A stretch of 64,000 bases of DNA from Candidatus Obscuribacterales bacterium. GTDB lineage: Bacteria > Cyanobacteriota > Vampirovibrionia > Obscuribacterales > Obscuribacteraceae. The notes beneath the pieces were generated by a model. It was not told the origin of the DNA. It worked only from the letters and a program-made list of their open reading frames with translations, and searched no databases. Shown here one piece after another: positions 25,210-35,400 of the stretch. The position numbers and the translations under genes were made by a program. The stretch spans positions 167,518 through 231,517 of the forward strand of contig JAGVLS010000004.1 in assembly GCA_020054205.1 (NCBI GenBank), given 5' to 3'. Numbering within the stretch: position 1 is the stretch's first letter; each line of letters begins with the position of its first letter.

Positions 25210-25674
25210 TTAAGCACCATGTTCTTCCTCTTTGTGATCGTGTTTTTTCGCAACGTTCTTTTTCCAGCCAGGCAAGTGGTGTGCCGCAAGGATGGAGAAC
25301 GTGATAACCGCTGTAAGCGTGCTGACTATGTACATGCCAAATGCCATCGCTAAACCGACCGCTGCGGTTGTCCACAGTGTTGCAGCAGTAGTGAGTCCTG
25401 TTGCGCGTCCTTGCTCTCTCATTATGAGACCAGCCCCTATGAAACCAATGCCTGAAACAACTTGAGCAGCAATTCGTGTATCGATTTGATTCCCGGCTGT
25501 GGCGTGCATCGAGATCAATCCAAATGAAGATGCGCCCAGCGCTACGGCGGCATATGTACGAACACCAGCATCTTGTCCGTGTTGTTCACGTTCCCAACCA
25601 ATCAAAGCACCTAGCGAGGCAGCAAGAAGTGTCCGCAATATCATCAACATTTCCAGTTGCCAGTCCATTATCAA
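25210..25674 (-). CDS. MgtC/SapB family membrane protein
   Basis: 154 aa with four to five hydrophobic segments. The signature L-G-A-L-I-G-W-E-R-E (about 21-30) followed by G-V-R-T-Y-A-A-V-A-L-G-A, and S-G-I-G-F-I-G-A-G-L-I, are diagnostic of MgtC/SapB. The short His/Glu-rich tail (K-K-H-D-H-K-E-E-E-H-G) could bind metal and is not part of the classical MgtC C-terminal domain. MgtC proteins modulate magnesium homeostasis and ATP synthase. The ATG overlaps the SulP gene's stop by 4 bases. Confidence 0.9.
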   Translation of the reverse strand: MIMDWQLEMLMILRTLLAASLGALIGWEREQHGQDAGVRTYAAVALGASSFGLISMHATAGNQIDTRIAAQVVSGIGFIGAGLIMREQGRATGLTTAATLWTTAAVGLAMAFGMYIVSTLTAVITFSILAAHHLPGWKKNVAKKHDHKEEEHGA

Positions 25675-28100
25675 TTTCCTCTCTGTGTAAATTTCGTAGA
25701 AGCTGCTGAATTGAGCTTCAGCCAGTCCCTCAGGAGATAAAGTCTGTCGGTCTCCAACTGATACATCATCGGAACGATATTCAATCCTCGAAAAGCGTGG
25801 CTGAGTCGGGTGGCTTCGCTTAAGACAAAGTCAATTTCGCTATTGATTTCTTTGCTGCGGCGATTTTCGTCAAAGAACCGAGTGGCATCATCAAGCGGCC
25901 ATCCATGCTCTTCAACTAGCGTATTGATAAAGTCGTCCCTTAGGATGTCAGTGTTCGCCATTGCACAATGATTGTGCGCTATCAAGGCCATGTGCTTGAC
26001 GCCTTTGGAAGCGGCCAAAGCGATGGCAAATTCAGCACCGTCCATATTTGCTCCCTCACGCCGCAAGACGTAAGCCCATTCTTTGGGCAAATCCAGAGAT
26101 TTCCGGTAATCAACGCACATGCCGATAACCAATTGCGAGAGACCAGCGACCTCGTAATTCTTGTTGCCAAAATTGTGCTGCTCGAACAAAACCTGAAACG
26201 GCGTATCTATTAACTCAGGCGGTAGATCAAGAGGACTAGATACTGGCACCAATCGGCTGTCTGTCGGCAAGTTGATGACATTGCCTGTATCGTCAAGAAA
26301 AAGGCGTTTTGCTAATCCGCTACTTGTAGAAAGCGCATAAGCCAAATCGCATGATTGCTTGCGTCTAGAGTTTTTGTCTAAACACGGTTTGCACGAATCC
26401 TTCAGCAAGCGCTTTGTGTTAACCACAAGAGCCTCTTCAAAAGAGGCGTAAATGTTACTCTCACCAATTTCCTTGAGCCGTCCAGTGCGTTCCAGCAATA
26501 CTAGAGGGTGCGATTGCAACTCAGTCAACACCAGAAGAATTCCCTTTCGCTCCAGTTGTTTCTTTATCGATACCAGGGTTTCTACACCGGTCATATCCAT
26601 TACGTGAACTGAGCGCAATCTGAGAATCAGTACTTTGATGTCCTCAACTTGTACGATCGTTTCAGCAAATCGCTCGGCTGCACCAAAGAACAAAGGTCCA
26701 TCGATTGAGTAGACCTCGATGTATTTGCACCGAGGCAGAAGCGGCTCACTGCCGGGTTCGTCGGCGGTGGTCAACACAGAGAGCTTTAGCAGGCTCATTT
26801 GTTTGATGAATAACCCACAGCTAAATATCAAACCAACTAATACACCTGCTGTTAAGTCAATAACCAAAGCGGCACTGGTAGTAATTAGTGAAATCGTAGC
26901 TTCCGCTTTTGAAGCTTTCCAGATTTGTCGCATCTGTTCCCATTCGATCAAACGCACACCGGTAAGAATCAAAATTGCCGACAAAGCAGTCAAAGGGATT
27001 TGCTCGGCATATTTTGCGAAGAAGAACGTAAGTATGATTAGGACAAGAGAATGAGTGATAGGAGCAAGCCTGGTACGACCGCCGGCGCGTATATTCACAG
27101 CAGTGCGCGCAATAACTCCAGTGACAGGAATCCCGCCGAAAAATGGAACAATAATATTCGCGAGTCCTTGTCCGACCAATTCTTGATTGGCATTGTGGCG
27201 CTTACCGGTCATGCCGTCTGCGACAGTTGCCGACAAAAGGGACTCAATTGATCCCAGCATGAACACGGTGACAGCGCTGGCAAACAACACTGGGATTTGA
27301 TCAAAAGGCAAAGCCGGGAACTGGGGCGGTGGAAAGGTATTTGGGATTGAGCTGATATCGCCGATTTTAGGAATAGGAAGCTTCAACAAAGCCGTCACAA
27401 GTGTCGCTGCAACTATTGCCACGAGCTGTCCTGGTATCGCCTTAGTCAGTCTTGGCAGTCCAGCAGCAATGACCAAGGCGACAAGTCCAACAGCCACTGT
27501 TACTAGGTTTGTTTCTGCAAAGCGGAAGAGGCACCAGATTAGGCTATAAATGTCTCTGGCAAATGCTGGCAATGATGGGTGGTTAATCAATGGCGCTGCT
27601 TCATGAGCGTGTTTCAAATGTTTGCCGACGCCAAAAAAGTCATCAAAAGCGTTAAAAGCCACGAGGATACCTATGGCATTTGCAAAGCCCACGATAACAG
27701 GCATTGGAATGAAAGAAATAAAGCGACCAAGTCTAAATGCGCCAGCAGCAATTTGCATAATGCCGGCGATTAGTCCCACGAGCCAGACCCCGCCAATACC
27801 GTAATTACGGACAATTTCCACAAGAACCACAGCCATCGCGGCCGCCGGTCCCGTGATCGCGAAGCGTTGTCCTCCAAACAGTGCGACGACGATGGCCGCA
27901 ACTATACCCGTCGTGATCCCGATTGAGGGGTCGACTCCGGCCGCTATGGCTAAGGCCAAATTTAGTGGTAATGCAACTAGAGCAACTGTCAGACCTGCCC
28001 AAAGATCGCTGACTAGGGTTTTCTTGTCAAACATGTCTCGCCATTCGTTTAGCAAGAACTGCCAGTTGAATGAAGATAATTCACTCCGGTTGTTACTCAT
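25671..28100 (-). CDS. SulP anion transporter - STAS - carbonic anhydrase-like fusion
   Basis: 809 aa. Residues 30-430 form the SulP membrane domain (10-12 spans; G-L-T-V-A-L-V-A-L-P-L near 34, A-I-T-G-P-A-A-A-M-A-V). A STAS domain follows at about 450-560 (V-H-V-M-D-M-T-G-V-E-T-L). The C-terminal 200 residues resemble beta-carbonic anhydrase: G-M-C-V-D-Y-R, R-E-G-A-N, and H-N-H-C supply the Cys/His/Cys zinc ligands and the Asp-Arg pair. SulP-CA fusions are known and suggest bicarbonate transport coupled to CO2 hydration. The ATG at 28100 has GGAGGT upstream; the earlier in-frame ATG at 28208 lies deep inside the ATPase gene. It overlaps the ATPase gene by 8 bases and the MgtC gene by 4. Confidence 0.9.
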   Translation of the reverse strand: MSNNRSELSSFNWQFLLNEWRDMFDKKTLVSDLWAGLTVALVALPLNLALAIAAGVDPSIGITTGIVAAIVVALFGGQRFAITGPAAAMAVVLVEIVRNYGIGGVWLVGLIAGIMQIAAGAFRLGRFISFIPMPVIVGFANAIGILVAFNAFDDFFGVGKHLKHAHEAAPLINHPSLPAFARDIYSLIWCLFRFAETNLVTVAVGLVALVIAAGLPRLTKAIPGQLVAIVAATLVTALLKLPIPKIGDISSIPNTFPPPQFPALPFDQIPVLFASAVTVFMLGSIESLLSATVADGMTGKRHNANQELVGQGLANIIVPFFGGIPVTGVIARTAVNIRAGGRTRLAPITHSLVLIILTFFFAKYAEQIPLTALSAILILTGVRLIEWEQMRQIWKASKAEATISLITTSAALVIDLTAGVLVGLIFSCGLFIKQMSLLKLSVLTTADEPGSEPLLPRCKYIEVYSIDGPLFFGAAERFAETIVQVEDIKVLILRLRSVHVMDMTGVETLVSIKKQLERKGILLVLTELQSHPLVLLERTGRLKEIGESNIYASFEEALVVNTKRLLKDSCKPCLDKNSRRKQSCDLAYALSTSSGLAKRLFLDDTGNVINLPTDSRLVPVSSPLDLPPELIDTPFQVLFEQHNFGNKNYEVAGLSQLVIGMCVDYRKSLDLPKEWAYVLRREGANMDGAEFAIALAASKGVKHMALIAHNHCAMANTDILRDDFINTLVEEHGWPLDDATRFFDENRRSKEINSEIDFVLSEATRLSHAFRGLNIVPMMYQLETDRLYLLRDWLKLNSAASTKFTQRGN

Positions 28101-30468
28101 TAGATGACCTCCTAACTTCAGTGGACTTACTGCTATGAGCAAGCAACCGCAGCGAGTTTGCCACCACCAATAAAGTGCTACCTTCATGGAAGAGAATGGC
28201 CCAGCCAATTGTCGTCACACCTAAAATGGCAGCTCCAGCCAATCCCAATATGGTGGCAATAGAGATAGCCAAGTTCTGCAAGACAACAGCACGAGTCGCT
28301 CGACCAAGGCTGACAGCGAATGGCAGTTTGCTTAAATCGTCACCCATAAGGGCGACATCAGCAGTTTCCAAGGCAACATCTGTTGAAGCTCCTCCCATGG
28401 CTATACCAATACTGGCTGCTGCAAGTGCTGGAGCGTCATTAACACCATCTCCCACCATTGCTACAACGCGATCAGATGCTAGCTGTTGCATGGCTTGCAC
28501 CTTCTCTTCGGGCATAAGGCCCGCTTTGACCTCGTCTATGCCGAGATCCTTGGCTAACTTGTTTGCTATACGAATGTTGTCACCCGATAGAAGAAAGATC
28601 TGCTTGATCCCGATTTTGTGTAGTTCTTCAAGGGCCTGTCTGGCATTGGATCGTGGCGTATCAGCAAGGGCAATGATTGAGGCAATCTCTCTATCGACAG
28701 CGACGAGAATGCTGGTTTTTCCTATGTTCTCGAATGCTTGAAGCTTGCTGCTCACCTCATCTGATAATGATATGTTCTGAGTCTCCATCAGCCTTCTATT
28801 ACCAACTAGAACGCTTCGACCCGCGACGGTTGCGATCAGTCCTTGCCCAGTGACAGAGTCGAGTTTTTCAGGCTCTGGTATTTTGGTGCCTCGGGAGTTT
28901 GCGGCACCCACGACAGCTGCTGCAAGCGGATGACCGGAGCGGCTTTCGCAGGCCGCGGCAAGCGAAAGCAATTCATCCTCTGAAATCTTGCCGGTAATAA
29001 CAACATCCGTAACTTCTGGTTTGCCGTGAGTCAACGTGCCGGTTTTATCAAAGGCAATCGCTTCGACTTTCCCGAGTGTTTCCAAATGGATGCCACCCTT
29101 TATCAACAAGCCATTGCGTGCTGCTTGACCGATGCCACAAAGCATCGCGGAGGGTGGACCCAATGCAAGCGCGCAAGGTGAGACAGCGACAAGAAAAGTC
29201 ATGGCTCGGAAGAAGGCTATTCGGATTGGAATCCCAAAGAGCGGCGGCAATGCAATCAGCAGTAGATCAACTATCAGTACTGCGGGCACAAACCAGCCGG
29301 TGAACCGTTCGGTGAGTTGTTGAGTCTTTGTCTTTTGTGTTTGTGACTCCTCTACCAACTGCATTACACGAGCTAATGTATTGTCCTTAGCAAGTTTGGT
29401 CACCCGCACCTGAAGTGCACCATTACCACTAACAGAACCAGCAAAGACCTGATCGCCTGGGGATTTCTCGATAGGCATGCTTTCGCCTGTTATCGGCGAT
29501 TGATCAATAGCTGAAGAACCGGATGTGATTGTGCCATCCACGGGTACGCGAACGCCTGGGCGAACTACTACCAATTCGTCTATTTCGACCTCATCGACAG
29601 AAACCTCAATTTCTTTGCCATCCCGTATGACAGTTGCAGTCTTGGGAGTAAGCTTACCAAGCTTACTTACCGCATCACGTGCCTTGTCCAATGCCAGCTC
29701 TTCAAGGGCATGTCCTAAGCTAAAGAGGAACAGCAAAAGACCGCCTTCAAGAAATTCGCCCAGGAATCCAGCACCTGCTGCGGCTAATATCATGAGCAGA
29801 TCCGTATCAAATTGGCGCTCTTTGACCGAGTGCAGCGCATGACGGGCAATATCGTAACCACCGAAGAAGTAAGCAGCGGCAAATAGCAAATACGTAACTT
29901 GCAGCGGTATGGACAACTGTGGTGACATCCAGGCCGCTGCTAACGTTAATCCACACAACATAGAGAAGATAAGTTCTCGTCGTTCTTTGACTATTGCTTT
30001 GACTCCGGTCTCCGGTACTTCATAACCAAGCCCCTTAACTCGCGCTTTTATGTCAGCATTGCTTACTTTTTGGCTGTCGTATTCGACCTTCAGATTGCCG
30101 GAAACGTAGCTAATCGAAGCATCAAGTACGCCGTCCAAGCGCTTTACTCCATGCTCGATTACCAACGTGCAATCAGAACAGTCCATGCCAGTTATGGGCA
30201 TTAGTTCGTGCTGGTAGCGATTGGAAATCTTCGCTCCGGCGCGGCGCGCGGTACGCTGTAGACTTGCAAGATTGAAAACAGCCGGATCGTAATGGAGGCA
30301 AAGCGCAAATTGCTTGTCTTCCTTCTTTATATGCACTTGCATGATACCGCGGGTGATGCGCAGTTCCTGCTCCAATCTTTGGATGCATTGATCGCGCTCA
30401 TCTGGAACATGCGGCAAAAGAAGCTCAAGGTCAAGCTGCAATTTTGGTTCATCTGTTGTGATTTGCAT
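28093..30468 (-). CDS. P1B-4-like heavy-metal P-type ATPase
   Basis: 791 aa inner-membrane cation exporter. The N-terminus has a degenerate HMA-like domain without a Cys pair (15-85) and an intact HMA domain with G-M-D-C-S-D-C (about 94-100). Catalytic motifs are complete: T-G-E-S, D-K-T-G-T-L-T, H-P in S-G-H-P-L-A, and G-D-G-V-N-D-A-P-A-L. The membrane metal site is S-P-C (V-S-P-C-A-L-A-L-G) with H-E-G-S-T in the late membrane part, the combination of the P1B-4 group (Co, Zn, Cd and similar ions). AGGAG lies 14 bases before the ATG, further than ideal. It follows the TolC gene after about 40 bases in the Czc operon. Confidence 0.92.
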   Translation of the reverse strand: MQITTDEPKLQLDLELLLPHVPDERDQCIQRLEQELRITRGIMQVHIKKEDKQFALCLHYDPAVFNLASLQRTARRAGAKISNRYQHELMPITGMDCSDCTLVIEHGVKRLDGVLDASISYVSGNLKVEYDSQKVSNADIKARVKGLGYEVPETGVKAIVKERRELIFSMLCGLTLAAAWMSPQLSIPLQVTYLLFAAAYFFGGYDIARHALHSVKERQFDTDLLMILAAAGAGFLGEFLEGGLLLFLFSLGHALEELALDKARDAVSKLGKLTPKTATVIRDGKEIEVSVDEVEIDELVVVRPGVRVPVDGTITSGSSAIDQSPITGESMPIEKSPGDQVFAGSVSGNGALQVRVTKLAKDNTLARVMQLVEESQTQKTKTQQLTERFTGWFVPAVLIVDLLLIALPPLFGIPIRIAFFRAMTFLVAVSPCALALGPPSAMLCGIGQAARNGLLIKGGIHLETLGKVEAIAFDKTGTLTHGKPEVTDVVITGKISEDELLSLAAACESRSGHPLAAAVVGAANSRGTKIPEPEKLDSVTGQGLIATVAGRSVLVGNRRLMETQNISLSDEVSSKLQAFENIGKTSILVAVDREIASIIALADTPRSNARQALEELHKIGIKQIFLLSGDNIRIANKLAKDLGIDEVKAGLMPEEKVQAMQQLASDRVVAMVGDGVNDAPALAAASIGIAMGGASTDVALETADVALMGDDLSKLPFAVSLGRATRAVVLQNLAISIATILGLAGAAILGVTTIGWAILFHEGSTLLVVANSLRLLAHSSKSTEVRRSSNE

Positions 30469-30507
30469 GATATCTGCCAGTGCTCCTGAGAGTTAAGTTG
30501 AGAACAA

Positions 30508-31845
30508 TTAGAGCGGATGCCCGATTGCTTGCTCTAAGTCGGTCAAAGATTGTTGGTAATTACGCACCGTTTCGAGATATGCAGCCTTCGTTTGTACATT
30601 TGCCTGTTGTGCGGCCAAAGTTGCTGTAAGATCGGTTTGACCGACCTCGTAACCGCGTCTGGCCATTCGTGCGACTTTCTCAGAAGTCGGCAAAATCTTC
30701 TCTTGGAAGTAGGCGACGCGTTGTCGTGCGGCAGCTAACTGTTGATAAGCTGAGATAACTTCTTCGGTGGCCACGTTTCTGGTCGATTCCAACTCGCGTT
30801 TTATCTGAATATTCTGAGCTCGCAATCTTGCTCTTTCGCCTTGCTGGAAGTTCAAAACAGGAATTTCTTGCGTAACACCAATGAAATAGCCCCTGGTCGC
30901 AGGACCTTCAGGTGGGTTACCAGAGTATGAGCTGCCGACATTTAATTGCGGGTTAGGAACAATATTTCCGATAGCAGTTCGCATGCTGGCTTCGTTCACA
31001 GCAAGAGTCTGCCTGACGACCCTCAAGTCCAGCCGGCTCTTTAAGGCATCGGCAATGAGGCTGTCCAGTGAGGGTATTTCCTTGCTGAAATCTGGCAGTA
31101 GCTCATTAACTTCTGCGCTCAATTGAAACGCTGGCAGGCGCTGCGCCTTTATTGTGTTCTTGTAATCGCGCCCCATAATGACGCTCAAGCGCTGCTTTAC
31201 TTGGTCCAATCTCTTTTCACTTTGTTTGAGATCCGCCTCGGCCTGATAAGTGGACAACTCTGCCCGTTTGACATCAAATTCTGCAACATCGTCGGCAGCA
31301 AAACGCTTCTGAGCAACTGTTACCAATCCCGATGAAAGACTGTACAGTTCGTCATAGGTCTCGCGGCTTTCCGTTGCCATCACGACATCAAGATAGGCTC
31401 TTCTGACAGTACTTCGCAGTTGCCACAAATTGCGCTGGATCTCAAAATCCGCTTGCCTGACTTGTGCCTTTGCTAAAAGCAATCGAAATGCCAGCTTCCA
31501 GGGAGGCTCAATTGGTACTAAAGCACCAAATTGGCGGGCGAGCTGGGCAGTATCGTTGAGGAAGAAAAACGACGGGTTCGGCAATGTCAGTGCCTGTGCA
31601 TAAGCGGCTTTCGATATGCCCAGTTGCGCTCGGATGGTAGCAGCGCGCGGACTGTTCACCAACGATTCGTCGAAGACGGCCGACAATGGCGTTATAGGAC
31701 CAATCTGTGGCTCGGCTTGTTGCGGCATGTTCATGATGCTTGGATCAACAGAAGCTGCCAGGCAGCTGTTGCTTTTAACCAACAAAACTACCGCTAAGCT
31801 TAAGTAGAGAATGGATTTTCTTTTGACAATCGATCTGCAAATCAT
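30508..31845 (-). CDS. czcC: Outer-membrane efflux protein (TolC/CzcC family)
   Basis: 445 aa. Signal peptide (I-L-Y-L-S-L-A-V-V-L-L-V, cleavage near A-A-S at 31), then the two-fold repeated outer-membrane-factor domain with the A-x-x-N-P-S pattern (A-L-T-L-P-N-P-S-F-F) and the second-repeat G-Y-E-V-G-Q-T-D-L-T. It would form the outer-membrane channel for the CzcA pump encoded upstream. The start overlaps the FixH-like lipoprotein gene by 4 bases (ATGA), so the genes are translationally coupled. Confidence 0.9.
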   Translation of the reverse strand: MICRSIVKRKSILYLSLAVVLLVKSNSCLAASVDPSIMNMPQQAEPQIGPITPLSAVFDESLVNSPRAATIRAQLGISKAAYAQALTLPNPSFFFLNDTAQLARQFGALVPIEPPWKLAFRLLLAKAQVRQADFEIQRNLWQLRSTVRRAYLDVVMATESRETYDELYSLSSGLVTVAQKRFAADDVAEFDVKRAELSTYQAEADLKQSEKRLDQVKQRLSVIMGRDYKNTIKAQRLPAFQLSAEVNELLPDFSKEIPSLDSLIADALKSRLDLRVVRQTLAVNEASMRTAIGNIVPNPQLNVGSSYSGNPPEGPATRGYFIGVTQEIPVLNFQQGERARLRAQNIQIKRELESTRNVATEEVISAYQQLAAARQRVAYFQEKILPTSEKVARMARRGYEVGQTDLTATLAAQQANVQTKAAYLETVRNYQQSLTDLEQAIGHPL

Positions 31846-32399
31846 TTGAGCGGGCTCCCCTCGGTCGCCTGCGGTTGCTCGGAATGAATGTCCTGTGGCA
31901 AGGCATCACCGCAATGAAAAGAAAAATCTGCTACAAGCGAAGTGCTAGCAGGACCGGGAATTTGCATGTCGGTTTCAATGACATATTCTTCATGATGCTT
32001 GAGCGCGACTTCTGCGACGTATCGCTGAATGTTCTGATCTTCTCTAAAAGACACTTTCGTGCTGTCGCCATCTTTAGCTCGCAGGTTCGCAATGGCGCGA
32101 ACGCCGCTTACAAAAGCGCCGTCTTTGTCGCGTATGTTCAACTTGAGCAACGATTGCCCCTCTTTCATGTACTGCGGGTACATGGAAAACGTGTACGATG
32201 CTTGTTTGACTTGTAAAACAGGCTGCTGGTCTTTAGTAGCAGTCGTAGCTGGAACCATCTCTGGCTCCGGAGACGAACAGCTTGCCAATAGAACGGCGGC
32301 AAATCCGATCACTAATTGTGAGCGCACTGTTTTTGGTGGCATCAAGTGCCAGCGTCGTGAGCGGTTATTAAATGACTTGCGAGCATTTCCTTGTGGCAT
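31842..32399 (-). CDS. FixH/YtkA-like lipoprotein of the Czc operon
   Basis: 185 aa. A hydrophobic stretch ending in a lipobox L-A-S-C (about 37-40) predicts lipid attachment. The rest resembles the FixH/YtkA beta-sandwich (L-K-L-N-I-R-D-K-D-G-A-F-V-S-G-V ... H-H-E-E-Y-V-I-E-T-D), found beside or fused to RND metal pumps; the C-terminal domain of the CusB-like protein at 61099 is of the same type. A GGA 8 bases before the ATG at 32399 supports this start; an ATG at 32342 would give a shorter signal region and is possible. It lies between CzcA and CzcC genes. Probably a periplasmic accessory factor. Confidence 0.75.
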   Translation of the reverse strand: MPQGNARKSFNNRSRRWHLMPPKTVRSQLVIGFAAVLLASCSSPEPEMVPATTATKDQQPVLQVKQASYTFSMYPQYMKEGQSLLKLNIRDKDGAFVSGVRAIANLRAKDGDSTKVSFREDQNIQRYVAEVALKHHEEYVIETDMQIPGPASTSLVADFSFHCGDALPQDIHSEQPQATEGSPLK

Positions 32400-32408
32400 G
32401 GCTAATTC

Positions 32409-35400
32409 CTACTTGATCATGGGTTCTGTTTCGGGCTTTTCACCTTTTCTTTTTTTGCGTCCATTTCGGCCTTCCAGCCGTTTGGCGGTGTTTTCAAACC
32501 AAATAAACAAATTCGGTAACAACAGTAACGTCAAAAGACTCGATGTGATAAGCCCACCAATAACTACCGTCGCTAGTGGTCGCTGTACTTCGGCGCCGGC
32601 TGAACCTGAAAACGCCATTGGGAAAAATCCGAGACTTGCGACGAGTGCCGTCATCAAGACCGGGCGCAGCCGCGTAAGCGCCCCTTGTATCACGGCAGAT
32701 TCCGTGTCCATATGTTCCTTCAGGCTGTTTATATAACTAACCATGACGACGCCGTTTAATACAGCCACTCCCGATAAAGCAATGAAGCCTACTCCGGCTG
32801 ATATCGAGAAGGGCATGCCCCTTATGGCCAGAGCAAACACTCCTCCGACTACAGCAAATGGAATACCGGTGTAGATAAGCAAAGCTTGGCTTACCGAGCC
32901 GAAGGTCATAAAAAGCAGGATGAAGATCAAAAGAAGTGCTATCGGCACCACTATCGACAACATCAAAGTAGCCCGCTGAAGATTTTCAAACTGTCCGCCC
33001 CAGGTTATGTAATAACCTTCAGGCAGCTTGATCTCCTTTTCAATAGCAACTTGAGCGTCCTTTACAAAGGAGCCAATATCCCGCCCTCTGACGTTGAGTT
33101 CAACCACTATCCTGCGCCGCCTGTCTTCACGCGAAATTTGAGCCGGTCCTTCTTCAACCGATATTTTTGCAAGCGCCGAAAGCGGTATTAATGCGCCAGT
33201 GCTACCGGTTGCTATTGGTGGTGCTGAGACCAAAAGGCTTTTGATTGACTCCATGTCGTGTCCGCTAGGTTCACTAAGCCGGACTATCATGTCGAAGCGC
33301 TGCTCACCTTCATAGACAATGCCGGCTGGCTGACCGGCGATGATCGACTGGACGATATTATTCACGTCTTCCACATTGATGCCGTAACGTGCGATTGCAT
33401 CCCTATTAGCCTCAATTGAAAGTTGCGGCAAACCCGCTGTCTGTTCGACCTTAACATCTTCGGCACCGGGGACCTTGCTTATTACACGACTTATCTTCTC
33501 GGCTGTTTCGCGCAGCACCTTCAGATCATCGCCAAACACTTTGACGGCAATATCAGAACGCACCCCGGCAATTAATTCAGCTGTCCTAAGCTCAATCGGT
33601 TGTGAAAAACTAAAGACAGCTTGAGGTACTGCGTCTTCCAGCCCTTTGGACATTTTTTCGATCAGTTCTTCCCGTGTTTTGGCAGATTTCCATTCGCTAA
33701 TAGGCTTGAGTGCCACATACATGTCGACACTCTCAACACCCATCGGATCGGTTGCTACTTCTGCTCGTCCTATTTTACTTACCACTTTGGTCACTTCCGG
33801 AAATGACATCAAGACGTTCTCAGCTTGCGTAGCACTTGCTATTGATTGGGCCAATGACACGCTTGGAAGTTGCTGCATTTGTATGGCGAAAGCACCCTCA
33901 TCCAGGCGCGGAATAAATTCCGAACCAAGCATCGGGAAAGTTATGGCGCTGAAAACCAAAAGGCTTGCTGCTATAGCAAAAGTCTGTGTCCGATACACTG
34001 ATGCAAGCAGCAGAGCTCGTCTATACAACGGCTTAACCACACGAAGTAACCAGCTTTCTTTTTCGGTTACCGGGCCGGTCATAACAAGAGTCAAGATTGC
34101 CGGAACATACGTAAGAGACAGCAAAAGCGAGCCGGCCAAGGCAAAGACAATGGTCATAGACATCGGCTTGAACATCTTGCCTTCGATACCGCTTAAACTG
34201 AAAATTGGCAGGTAGACAATAGCAATAATGGCGACAGCAAACACCACCGGTCTGCCCACTTCCAAACATGCTTTCAATATTGTTGTCTTGCGATCTTCAG
34301 AAAGTCTTTCGTGCTGCGCCTCCGCTAATCGCCGCACAGCGTTTTCAACCATAACGACAGCACCGTCAACTATTAATCCAAAATCAATTGCCCCCAGGCT
34401 CATCAGATTCCCCGATACCTTGAAGGCGTTCATGCAGATTGCTGCAAACAGCATCGATAAAGGAATCACGCTTGCAACAAGCAATGCACCTCGCCAATTA
34501 CCTAGCACCACAAGCAATACCACAATTACCAGTATTGCCCCTTCAAATAAATTTGATTCTACCGTGTGAATAGTTCTATCTACCAGCTCGGAACGGTCAT
34601 AGAAAGGGACTACTTCAATACCTGGTGGCAAAGTTTTTCTGATTTGAGCGACGCGTTCTTTTGCGTTTTCAACCACCGTTCGAGAATTCTCGCCTTTGAG
34701 CATCATTACAATACCGGCGACTATTTCGCCTTTTCCATCGGCTAGCACAGCCCCTTGCCTTACCTGCGAGCCGATTGTCACGGTAGCAACGTCTCTGACA
34801 AATATCGGTACGCCTTCTTTGCCGGTCTTGACGATTATGTTGGCAATCTGATTTGTTGTTTGTGCCAAGCCAATGCCGCGCAGCACGTACTGCTCGCCTG
34901 AATGCTCAATGTAAGCTCCACCAACATTGCCATTATTGGCAATTACAGCATTGAGCACATCACGCATGGTCAGCCCATACGCTTGCAACTTTGCCGGATC
35001 GACCCGTACTTGGTACTGTTTCTTCTTCCCACCGTAGCTATTCACTTCCGCTACGCCCTGTGTTCCCATAAGCTGCCGGCGTACAATCCAATCTTGAATC
35101 GTGCGCAGCGCAATTGGATCTCTGACGCCACCACTTGCCGGTCTTACTTCATATTGATAGATCTCGCCAAGCCCGGTTGAGATCGGTCCCATTTCAGGCG
35201 ATCCAATAGAATCTGGGATCTGCTGCCGGACAGTCGACAGACGCTCTAAGACAAGCTGGCGGGCAAAATACGTATCAACAGCATCATCGAAAACAATAGT
35301 TACGGCTGAAAGTCCAAACTTTGATACTGACCTTACCTGGCTAACGCCCGGTAAACCACTCATGGCAATTTCAATTGGAAAAGTAATTTGTCGCTCAACT

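Noticed and set aside
24389..25213. 274-aa frame on the plus strand
   Set aside because: Complete antisense shadow of the ZIP transporter, whose family motifs are clear.
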